Shown here: piece by piece, positions 1 through 4,509 of the stretch
Numbering within the stretch: the first letter of the stretch is position 1
Layout: each line of letters begins with the position of its first letter
From: Burkholderiaceae bacterium
GTDB lineage: Bacteria > Pseudomonadota > Gammaproteobacteria > Burkholderiales > Burkholderiaceae_C
Reading direction: 5' to 3'
NCBI GenBank assembly: GCA_023260355.1
Contig: JALQVJ010000040.1
Location: 1-8,204 of the forward strand
DNA: 8,204 bases
The notes under the pieces: generated by a model
Told to the model about the DNA's origin: nothing
What the model saw: the letters and a program-made list of their open reading frames with translations, nothing else
Databases searched by the model: none
Position numbers and translations under genes: made by a program

Positions 1-350
1 AGGTGCGGTGCCCGAGACAGTTCGTGCCGCCAAAGGCTCGTTTCTGCAGTCAGCGCGGCGTGCGTAGCCACAAACCCACGCGTGCCTCTGCTGGGGTTTG
101 TGTCGTTGCCGCTTTCGCGGATCTCGATGCCAAAGTCCTTCAGCATTCCAATTGCCGCTTGGCGAGCCAGCGACAATCGCGGCACAAACCACGCAATTCG
201 GTGATTCGGAAACCGATTAGCCAAAAGCCCAGGAAGCACCGATTTGCCGCCTCCAGGAACAACGTCAACGAGAATGTCGAGAGGCAACTCGGCTTGATTG
301 AGATTTCCAAGAACGGATTGAAGCTCTTTCTGATGGCCTCGGAGATTCAC
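1..350 (-). CDS. Superfamily 2 (DEAD/DEAH-like) phage helicase, N-terminal part
   Basis: The frame is open from a GTG at 350-348 to the window edge: 116 codons with the 3' part missing. The product starts MNLRGHQKELQSVL. The H-Q pair near residues 6-7 resembles the Q-like motif of SF2 enzymes. A Walker A loop, VVPGGGKS, lies at residues 30-37, with K36 expected to bind ATP phosphate. About 22 residues on, FVPRLSLARQA resembles motif Ia, and FVATHAAL follows near residue 90. The DEXH box and second RecA lobe would lie off the left edge. The start GTG shares its G with the TAG stop of the HNH gene, so translational coupling is likely and supports this start. Inferred role: ATP-driven DNA unwinding in phage replication or recombination. 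A restriction-type or other SF2 ATPase is possible. Confidence 0.72.
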   Translation of the reverse strand, partial: MNLRGHQKELQSVLGNLNQAELPLDILVDVVPGGGKSVLPGLLANRFPNHRIAWFVPRLSLARQAAIGMLKDFGIEIRESGNDTNPSRGTRGFVATHAALTAETSLWRHELSRAPH

Positions 351-550
351 TATTTGGCCCCTTTCTTCAGGTTGCAACTGCGACAAGCAGGCTGCATTTC
401 GTGGACGTTCGTTTTCCGGCATTTCACCCAAGCGACGATGTGATCCGCGTGCCATGAGTCAGGGAGATCGCATCCGCAGATCGCACACTTACCGTCAGTC
501 ATTCGCCACAGAGCGGCGCGGAGCTTCTTGCTTCGCAGCGTCCTGTCCAT
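350..550 (-). CDS. Small HNH endonuclease
   Basis: The 66-residue product has a zinc-binding pair C22-A-I-C25 and C56-R-S-C59, the core A35-D36-H37-I38, H50 and N60: the full beta-beta-alpha metal HNH layout. Such proteins nick or cut DNA with a divalent metal; in phages they act in packaging, recombination or homing. I chose ATG at 550 over the in-frame ATG at 565. It overlaps the previous stop as TGATG and has GGAGG at the expected distance upstream. The start at 565 would lie inside the preceding gene. Placement between a winged-helix protein and a helicase, rather than next to terminase genes, suggests a recombination or replication role. This is inference. The length is near the minimum for a stand-alone HNH domain. 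Confidence 0.85.
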   Translation of the reverse strand: MDRTLRSKKLRAALWRMTDGKCAICGCDLPDSWHADHIVAWVKCRKTNVHEMQPACRSCNLKKGAK

Positions 551-876
551 CACGCCAACCTCCACACCGTCGCCTTCTTCCCTGACCGCGTCTTCCGCTC
601 GCCGGCCTCGACCACCAGGCCGCGCTTCGCCAGTTCCCGGCGCCGTGGCCGCTGTGTGTTCGGCTCCATCGGGATGCCGACCTGCATCTCCTCATCAGTG
701 GCTCCGTGTTCACCGCACTGGTGCAGGTGCTCGACCACCTGGCGTTGCAGTGCGTTGAGCGTGGCCGGCGTCAGAGCATCCGCAGCCGCCATGCTGGTGC
801 GGCTGTGCTGCATGGCCGGTGCCCGCTGCGGGGCTGCGAATAGCGGCAGGGCCGCAAGGCTGTAGTAGTCGCTCAT
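550..876 (-). CDS. Winged-helix-like phage protein
   Basis: This 108-residue protein has a loose, alanine-rich N-terminus (residues 1-35) and a compact C-terminal half. Residues 37-58 look like a first helix (LTPATLNALQRQVVEHL), and ATDEEMQVGIPM (59-70) like a helix-turn-helix entry. NTQRPRRRELAKRGL (73-87) is a strongly basic recognition-helix candidate. Residues 88-108 contain RKTRSGKKATVW, which fits the wing hairpin of a winged-helix fold. It probably binds DNA, as a regulator or a replication accessory. I recognise the type from phage genomes but cannot name a characterised member. The start at 876 is fixed by the shared motif ACGAAAGGAC 10-20 bases upstream. Its stop overlaps the HNH start. 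Confidence 0.7.
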   Translation of the reverse strand: MSDYYSLAALPLFAAPQRAPAMQHSRTSMAAADALTPATLNALQRQVVEHLHQCGEHGATDEEMQVGIPMEPNTQRPRRRELAKRGLVVEAGERKTRSGKKATVWRLA

Positions 877-882
877 GGTCCA

Positions 883-895
883 CGAGTCCTTTCGT
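883..895 (-). promoter_or_regulatory. Ribosome-binding motif, copy 3 (winged-helix gene)
   Basis: The minus strand reads ACGAAAGGACTCG, with the GGA ten bases before the ATG at 876. It lies in the only sizeable gap in the block (877-953), where the start is not coupled to a preceding stop. Confidence 0.75.
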
Positions 896-953
896 GTGTA
901 TTGCTGCGGATGCGGCCGTGCCTACCGCTGCGGCAACCGCGTGCCGGCGAAGA

Positions 954-1190
954 TCACCACTTGTCCCTGTTGTCCAGCCTCGTAATGCGGTCCTCGTAAG
1001 CCTGGATGTCTGCCCGATCACGACGCGACGTACGCACGCCGATGTCCACGACAAACGGCAGCGGCGGCTCGTCCTCGAGCACGGCACCGAGATCCGTCTC
1101 CACGGTGGCAGGCTCGTCAAACAACGACTGCCGCTTCAGGCGTGCGCGGTACTCGTCAACGGACTCAAAGTCCTTGCGGTAGTCAGCCAT
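954..1190 (-). CDS. Small phage protein of unknown function
   Basis: The 78-residue product begins MADYRKDFESVDEYRARLKR. It is rich in charged residues, with an acidic and proline-containing middle (LEDEPPLPF, residues 38-46) and a charged C-terminal helix (RRDRADIQAYEDRITRLDNR). I see no signal peptide, membrane segment or cysteine motif. An upstream ATG at 1247 is in frame but lies inside recT. The start at 1190 is preferred because GAGGTGG precedes it and because it overlaps the recT stop by eight bases (ATGGCTGA), a classic coupled junction. Function is unknown; the position directly after recT suggests a partner in recombination or a small regulator. Confidence 0.6.
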   Translation of the reverse strand: MADYRKDFESVDEYRARLKRQSLFDEPATVETDLGAVLEDEPPLPFVVDIGVRTSRRDRADIQAYEDRITRLDNRDKW

Positions 1191-2022
1191 TGGCCACCTC
1201 GTGCTGGGCGGCTTCGTGCGTGAACTCCTGTCCGTTGTCGTCGTCACCGATCAGCATTTCCGCACGGTGGTGGATCATGTCCACCAGTTCCTGCCGCTGC
1301 TTGTCGGTAAACACGCCTTCAGACACGCGCTTGTCGACGGCAGTACGCAGTGCGTCCAGCACCTCGATCTTTGCCGCACGCGAAATGGCCAGCTTGGCCT
1401 GGCCGAAGCGGTCATCAGGCACGATCGCAGGCTCGGCCTTCAGGCGCACCACGGCAGGCTTTGGCGGCTCTGGCTGCGTGGTGTAGTCCTGCGCCTCCTC
1501 GGCAGTCACCAGCCCCTTGAGCACGTCAGGGAAGGCGTCACGCAGGGCGAAGCCTCGAGCACGCAGCTGCAGCATCCGCTTCGGGTATAGCGTCCACGGG
1601 CCAGACTTCGCCCACAGCCCTGCCTTCTTGGCATCGGCAACGCTGAACCGCACAACGGTGGGCTTGGGATATCCACGGCGCTTCGCCGTGCAGATGGCGA
1701 CCAGTGCTTCGCCGTCCTTGCCTTCTTCAATTTCCTCGACGACGTATTCGCAGACATGGCTGGCTGAAACCAGTGCCAAAGCTGCATCGCCCCAAATGCA
1801 CGGCCTGCCGTTAATGACGGCAATGCTCTGGAGCGACTGCATCGGGGACAGCCCGACTTCGCTGCCGTGCTGGATCGCCAACAGGCACGACTCGGGCTTG
1901 CCCTTGAAATCCTTCGGGGCGAAGTCCGACTTCGCCACCAGCGACGCAAACCGCATCGCGTCGTCAAACGTCTGCAACGCCAGCCCTCGCGGCTGCGTCT
2001 GTGTGCTCAGTTCCGTGCTCAT
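1183..2022 (-). CDS. recT: RecT-family single-strand annealing recombinase
   Basis: The 279-residue product carries the RecT core. Residues 23-84 contain MRFASLVAKSDFAPKDF, then AIQHGSEVGLSPMQSLQ and SIAVINGRPCIWGDAALAL, the most typical stretch of this phage annealase group. Residues 141-171 (GPWTLYPKRM and RARGFALRDAFPDVLKGL) form the second conserved block. Family members form rings or filaments on single-stranded DNA and anneal complementary strands in phage recombination. The tail after about residue 180 is proline-rich and then helical, ending acidic, as is common for partner-contact tails. The ATG at 2022 follows ACGAAAGGACGCGGAAAG. The usual 5'-3' exonuclease partner is not in the window. 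The start of the next gene overlaps its 3' end by eight bases. Family assignment is firm; the sub-family is not resolved. Confidence 0.92.
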   Translation of the reverse strand: MSTELSTQTQPRGLALQTFDDAMRFASLVAKSDFAPKDFKGKPESCLLAIQHGSEVGLSPMQSLQSIAVINGRPCIWGDAALALVSASHVCEYVVEEIEEGKDGEALVAICTAKRRGYPKPTVVRFSVADAKKAGLWAKSGPWTLYPKRMLQLRARGFALRDAFPDVLKGLVTAEEAQDYTTQPEPPKPAVVRLKAEPAIVPDDRFGQAKLAISRAAKIEVLDALRTAVDKRVSEGVFTDKQRQELVDMIHHRAEMLIGDDDNGQEFTHEAAQHEVANG

Positions 2023-2027
2023 CTTTC

Positions 2028-2040
2028 CGCGTCCTTTCGT
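2028..2040 (-). promoter_or_regulatory. Ribosome-binding motif, copy 2 (recT)
   Basis: The minus strand reads ACGAAAGGACGCG followed by GAAAG and the ATG at 2022. It matches the other two copies at 12 of 13 positions, the variable one being position 11. It fixes the recT start. Confidence 0.75.
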
Positions 2041-2047
2041 AATGGGT

Positions 2048-2521
2048 TTAGTGGGTGCCGTTGCTGGTAGGTGCGTAGTGGCTCACGTATGTGGACTCGT
2101 CGGCCTTGGGCTGCGTGGCAATGCTCTCCACGGCCGTAGTCAGCCGCTCAAGCACGCGGTAGATCTCGTCCAGCGTGGTGTCGATGGACGCCAGCGATTG
2201 CACAGCTGCGGAAACGTCCACAGTTGTGGACGATTGCGTTTCCACAATTGTGGAAACCTTTGCAGGCCTCGCGTCAAAACCGTCTAGCCATGCAACAGCA
2301 TCCGACAGTCGCACATAGATGTTGCCGCGAGTGTCGCCCTCAAACCGAACGTGGCGGTACGCATCGACATCTCCAGTCACGATGCCTTTACGCACTCGCT
2401 CGCGATCACGGCCAGAAGCGCCTTCCGCTGGCCACTTCTCACCAAGGCACACATAGCCAACAGGCGGCGATTCGTTTGTGCCCAGCGTTTTCAGCTTCAC
2501 CTTACTCAGGTCGTTTGCCAT
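2048..2521 (-). CDS. Phage protein of unknown function containing palindromic DNA sites
   Basis: The 157-residue product begins MANDLSKVKLKTLGTNE. I do not recognise it. Residues 20-85 look like a small folded domain (PPVGYVCLGEKW, then NIYVRLSDAVAWLDGFDA), possibly DNA-binding, but there is no decisive motif. Residues 85-105 are a Ser/Thr/Val linker holding two related peptides, STIVE and STTVD, eight residues apart. Residues 115-135 (TTLDEIYRVLERLTTAVESI) form a likely coiled-coil helix for oligomerisation. The C-terminus is polar. The linker DNA contains two palindromes (2215-2257). A folded N-terminal domain, linker and coil, with DNA sites inside the gene, recalls phage initiators such as lambda O, whose origin lies in its own gene; this is analogy only. 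The start at 2521 follows ACGAAAGGACACG. The gene lies 25 bases before recT. Confidence 0.65.
   Translation of the reverse strand: MANDLSKVKLKTLGTNESPPVGYVCLGEKWPAEGASGRDRERVRKGIVTGDVDAYRHVRFEGDTRGNIYVRLSDAVAWLDGFDARPAKVSTIVETQSSTTVDVSAAVQSLASIDTTLDEIYRVLERLTTAVESIATQPKADESTYVSHYAPTSNGTH
2215..2232. repeat. Interrupted palindrome, site A
   Basis: CGTCCACAGTTGTGGACG: arms of eight bases around a two-base centre (GT). It shares the core TCCACARTTGTGGA with site B; the centres are 24 bases apart. It lies inside the 157-residue gene. It could be an operator or a replication-protein site. The half-core TCCACA also resembles the end of a DnaA box. Confidence 0.7.
2238..2257. repeat. Perfect 20-base palindrome, site B
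   Basis: GTTTCCACAATTGTGGAAAC is its own reverse complement over all 20 bases. Its inner 14 bases match site A except at one central position. The 24-base offset equals eight codons, so the repeat also shows in the protein as STIVE and STTVD. Confidence 0.75.
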
Positions 2522-2580
2522 CGTTCGTGTCCTTTCGTCCTTTGTGGAATGCCCGCTTCGCGTCCTGCTCCGCGGGTGTT
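2502..2580 (-). pseudogene. Possible C-terminal remnant of an upstream phage gene
   Basis: On the minus strand a frame runs from the junction to a TAA at 2504-2502 and ends AEQDAKRAFHKGRKDTNDGK followed by RPE. The composition is hydrophilic and protein-like. It overlaps the first 20 bases of the 157-residue gene in another frame, a pattern seen elsewhere in this block. It would be the tail of a gene cut off by the junction. It is short (about 26 codons), so chance cannot be excluded. Confidence 0.3.
2526..2538 (-). promoter_or_regulatory. Ribosome-binding motif, copy 1 (157-residue gene)
   Basis: The minus strand reads ACGAAAGGACACG, with the GGA eight bases before the ATG at 2521. A second AAAGGAC lies directly upstream, giving a tandem AAAGGACGAAAGGAC. 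It shares ACGAAAGGACNCG with two other genes of the block. Confidence 0.75.
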
Positions 2581-2583
2581 TGT
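2540..2583. other. Junction between phage-like DNA and petC
   Basis: To the right, cytochrome c1 homology starts at codons for LLRSYYRDD (about 2580). To the left, the plus frame shows no cytochrome homology and the minus strand carries the leader of a phage gene. An inverted repeat CCCGC/GCGGG (2552-2556 and 2572-2576, 15-base loop) lies at the border. No integrase lies next to it. It is either an insertion boundary or an assembly join. Confidence 0.7.
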
Positions 2584-2945
2584 TGCGTTCGTACTACCGC
2601 GACGACACCAAGCTGACGGGTTGGAACAACACGGTGTTTCCCGCGATTGCAATGCCCAACCCGTTGTGGGAACTGCAGGGAACACGTGAGCCGATCTACA
2701 CAAAAGCGGAATCACACGGCCATGAAGTCAATGTGTTTCAGGGCTGGAAGGTCGTCAAACCCGGGTTGATGAGCGAGCGCGAATTTGATGAGGCAGCCGG
2801 CGATTTGGCTGCCTACCTGACGTGGATGGCAGAGCCGATTCGCAACACCCGCGTCCGTATCGGTGTGTGGGTGCTGTTGTTCTTGGGCTTGTTCACTTTG
2901 GTGGCATGGCGTCTGAATGCTGCATACTGGAAAGACATCAAATAA
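2580..2945 (+). pseudogene. petC: Cytochrome c1 of the bc1 complex, C-terminal fragment
   Basis: The fragment reads LLRSYYRDDTKLTGWNN, then IAMPNPLWELQG, then the conserved tail with RIGVWVLLFLGLFTLVAWRL and ends AAYWKDIK. These match the C-terminal half of betaproteobacterial cytochrome c1, the haem c subunit that passes electrons from the Rieske protein to soluble cytochrome c. The Met of IAMP (codon at 2652) corresponds to the axial haem ligand, and the last ~25 residues are the membrane anchor. The signal peptide, the haem-binding CXXCH and most of the protein are missing, replaced by phage-like DNA. An ATG at 2478 is in frame, but the residues it would add (2478-2580) are antisense to a phage gene and not cytochrome-like. 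As it stands the fragment cannot make a haem protein. An intact copy could exist elsewhere if an element carries a replacement 3' end. Confidence 0.88.
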
Positions 2946-2950
2946 ACTTT

Positions 2951-2970
2951 TCAACGCCCTGCGGCGTTGA
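2951..2970 (+). other. Hairpin after petC
   Basis: TCAACGCC and GGCGTTGA form an eight-base stem with a CTGC loop, six bases after the petC stop. Only a weak T-run (CTTTGATGG) follows, so it may stabilise the petC 3' end or help the next terminator. Confidence 0.6.
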
Positions 2971-2978
2971 CTTTGATG

Positions 2979-3009
2979 GTGGCGCGCCCGCGAGGTGCGC
3001 CACTTTTTT
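2979..3009 (+). terminator. Rho-independent terminator between petC and sspA
   Basis: GTGGCGC (2979-2985) pairs with GCGCCAC (2997-3003) over an 11-base loop, followed directly by six T residues. This is a good intrinsic terminator for the pet operon. It ends only five bases before the AAGGAG of sspA, leaving no room for a separate promoter in between. sspA must be reached by partial read-through or from a start point upstream. Confidence 0.8.
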
Positions 3010-3029
3010 GCTTTAAGGAGTAGACCGCA

Positions 3030-3641
3030 ATGATGGTTCTGTATTCGGGCACGACCTGCCCTTTCTCTCACCGCTGCCGCTTCGTGTTGTTCGAGAAAGG
3101 CATGGATTTTGAAATCCGTGACGTGGACCTGTACAACAAGCCAGAAGATATTTCGGTCATGAACCCTTATGGTCAAGTGCCGATTTTGGTCGAACGCGAT
3201 TTGATTCTGTACGAATCCAACATCATCAATGAGTACATTGACGAGCGTTTTCCTCACCCCCAACTGATGCCAGGTGACCCTGTAGACCGTGCACGCGTGC
3301 GGCTGTTTTTGTTGAACTTCGAAAAAGAGTTGTTCAGTCATGTCGCCGTGATCGAGGCCAAGGGGCCGAAGACAAACGACAAGGCGGTTGAAAAAGCGAG
3401 GGCTCACATCCGCGACCGGTTGACTCAACTCGCCCCAGTGTTCCTGAAGAACAAATTCATGCTGGGTGATGGCTTCTCGATGTTGGATGTCGCCATCGCA
3501 CCGTTGCTCTGGCGTCTTGAACACTATGGCATTGAGCTCAGCAAAAATGCCGCGCCCTTGCTCAAATATGCGGAACGCATCTTCTCGCGTCCTGCCTACA
3601 TTGAGGCGTTGACGCCATCTGAGAAAGTCATGCGCAAATAA
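3030..3641 (+). CDS. sspA: Stringent starvation protein A, glutathione transferase fold
   Basis: The 203-residue product matches SspA in length. Residues 1-75 form the thioredoxin-like domain: MVLYSGTTC, CPFSHRCR at 10-17, the cis-proline in QVPIL at 49-53, and ESNIINEYIDERFP at 62-75. Residues 85-200 form the helical domain, including FMLGDGFSMLDVAIAPLLWRLE. SspA binds RNA polymerase and alters transcription during starvation and acid stress; family members generally lack glutathione transferase activity although the fold is kept. AAGGAG at 3015-3020 lies nine bases before the ATG at 3030; a second ATG follows directly, and the first is kept by spacing. sspB follows after 14 bases, so the two are an operon. 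The petC-sspA-sspB order is usual for Burkholderiales. Confidence 0.95.
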   Translation: MMVLYSGTTCPFSHRCRFVLFEKGMDFEIRDVDLYNKPEDISVMNPYGQVPILVERDLILYESNIINEYIDERFPHPQLMPGDPVDRARVRLFLLNFEKELFSHVAVIEAKGPKTNDKAVEKARAHIRDRLTQLAPVFLKNKFMLGDGFSMLDVAIAPLLWRLEHYGIELSKNAAPLLKYAERIFSRPAYIEALTPSEKVMRK

Positions 3642-3655
3642 AGATAGGTGGCCTC

Positions 3656-4072
3656 GTGGAGATCTCATTTGCCCCATCAATGCGCGCATATTTCATGCGT
3701 GCCCTGTATGAGTGGTGTCACGACCAGTCGATGACGCCGTATATGCTGGTGGCGGTAGATGAGTCTTGTGAAGTGCCACTGGCGTTTGTTCAAAACAACC
3801 AAATTGTGTTGAACGTGAGCCATGAGGCCACACAGGGATTCGTGATCGGCGACGAATACGTGCAGTTCAAAGGTCGGTTTGCCGGCCGCGTGCAAGATGT
3901 CTTTGTCCCGTTGGGGCGCATCTTGGCCGTCTATTCAAAAGAGACTGGTCAAGGCATGGCTTTCCCAATCGAACACGCTGCGCCTCAGTCTCAAAGTGGC
4001 TCTGCATCGTCGCAGGAACCCGACGATCACCCGCCAACAGGTGGCAAGCCATTTTTGAGGCGCGTCAAATAG
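3656..4072 (+). CDS. sspB: Stringent starvation protein B, ClpXP adaptor
   Basis: The 138-residue product shows the SspB fold: AYFMRALYEWCHDQSMTPYM (11-30), QIVLNVSHEAT (49-59), the stretch around FKGRFAGRVQDVFVP (71-85) and GRILAVYSKETGQGMAFPI (87-105). SspB binds the ssrA tag of stalled translation products and delivers them to ClpXP. A long polar linker (108-130) leads to GGKPFLRRVK at the very end, which matches the C-terminal ClpX-docking tail. The start is a GTG at 3656, preceded by AGGTGG at a good distance. A later ATG at 3680 would cut off the residues just before the first helix. The tRNA-Thr gene begins 15 bases after the stop, with no terminator between, so the tRNA may be co-transcribed. 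Confidence 0.94.
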   Translation: MEISFAPSMRAYFMRALYEWCHDQSMTPYMLVAVDESCEVPLAFVQNNQIVLNVSHEATQGFVIGDEYVQFKGRFAGRVQDVFVPLGRILAVYSKETGQGMAFPIEHAAPQSQSGSASSQEPDDHPPTGGKPFLRRVK

Positions 4073-4087
4073 TAGAATATCGGTTTC

Positions 4088-4163
4088 GCCGGTTTAGCTC
4101 AGCTGGTAGAGCAACCGCCTTGTAAGCGGTAGGTCGTCCGTTCAAGTCGGACAACCGGCACCA
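4088..4163 (+). tRNA. tRNA-Thr (anticodon TGT)
   Basis: The 76-base gene folds as a full cloverleaf. The acceptor GCCGGTT (4088-4094) pairs with AACCGGC (4153-4159). The D stem is GCTC/GAGC. The anticodon stem is ACCGC/GCGGT around CTTGTAA, with anticodon TGT at 4121-4123, reading ACA. The T stem is GTCCG/CGGAC with loop TTCAAGT. The discriminator A (4160) is followed by an encoded CCA (4161-4163). The dciA stop begins one base later on the other strand. Confidence 0.97.
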
Positions 4164-4164
4164 A

Positions 4165-4464
4165 TCAACGCGCATTGGCAATGCGCAAGCGAAGTTCAAC
4201 CACTCGCCCCTCCTCTCGCTCAAGCGCTTGTTGGATGTGTGGAAGCAGTTGTCGGAGCTTGGCTGCGACCGAATTGTTGGGCGCCAAAATGCACCAACTT
4301 TGATCGTCACAGCCGCCACTGGCCAGTTGGGTGACCAATGAAGCGGGCAACGCCTTGCGAATGCATGCAAGGCGACGCTGCCCCAGCGCGATTTGCTGGG
4401 AAAGCAGTTTCAGTTCGGGCGCATCGTTGACAGCATCCATGATGCGTTTGCTCGGTGTGGTCAT
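4165..4464 (-). CDS. dciA: DciA-like DUF721 protein, replicative helicase loader
   Basis: The 99-residue product begins MTTPSKRIMDAVNDAPEL. Residues 18-49 (LKLLSQQIALGQRRLACIRKALPASLVTQL) and residues 55-98 (QSWCILAPNNSVAAKLRQLL, then a charged helix ending RVVELRLRIANAR) fit the short KH-like DUF721 domain. DciA is the ancestral bacterial protein that helps load the replicative helicase DnaB, and it is often found near secA, as here. I placed the start at the ATG at 4464. The frame is open further upstream to 4677, but that part overlaps the divergent peptidase gene and is not protein-like. The gap to the peptidase start is 45 bases and must hold both promoters. The 3' end abuts tRNA-Thr tail to tail with one base between. 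The short, single-domain form fits betaproteobacteria. Confidence 0.8.
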   Translation of the reverse strand: MTTPSKRIMDAVNDAPELKLLSQQIALGQRRLACIRKALPASLVTQLASGGCDDQSWCILAPNNSVAAKLRQLLPHIQQALEREEGRVVELRLRIANAR

Positions 4465-4509
4465 GGCTGAAATACCGCGTCGAGGATCAGATTGCGAGAG
4501 CGTTGAAAC

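Larger units (their letters stand above)
1..2580 (-). mobile_element. Phage or prophage early-gene block (partial)
   Basis: All supported genes here run on the minus strand, are packed with overlapping stops and starts, and include RecT, an HNH nuclease, a winged-helix-like protein and a helicase: a typical phage recombination and replication set. The right limit is placed where cytochrome c1 homology begins on the plus strand (about 2580). The left limit is the window edge. I see no integrase, repressor, att repeat or structural gene, so integrated prophage and free phage sequence joined by assembly error cannot be told apart. The host of the phage cannot be assigned from these genes. Confidence 0.75.

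Noticed and set aside
3..443. Plus-strand open frame at the left edge
   Set aside because: The opposite strand reads as a helicase with Walker A and then an HNH domain, so this is the shadow.
954..1247. Longer form of the 78-residue gene starting at 1247
   Set aside because: The extra 19 residues lie inside recT, while the start at 1190 has a ribosome site and a coupled overlap with the recT stop.
1517..2287. Long open frame on the plus strand opposite recT and the 157-residue gene
   Set aside because: It is antisense to a clear recT, has no recognisable domain or ribosome site, and is explained by GC-rich third positions.
2712..3689. 325-codon open frame on the minus strand opposite petC and sspA
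   Set aside because: It lies across two firmly identified genes and their terminator, and has a shadow-like composition rich in H, Q and R.
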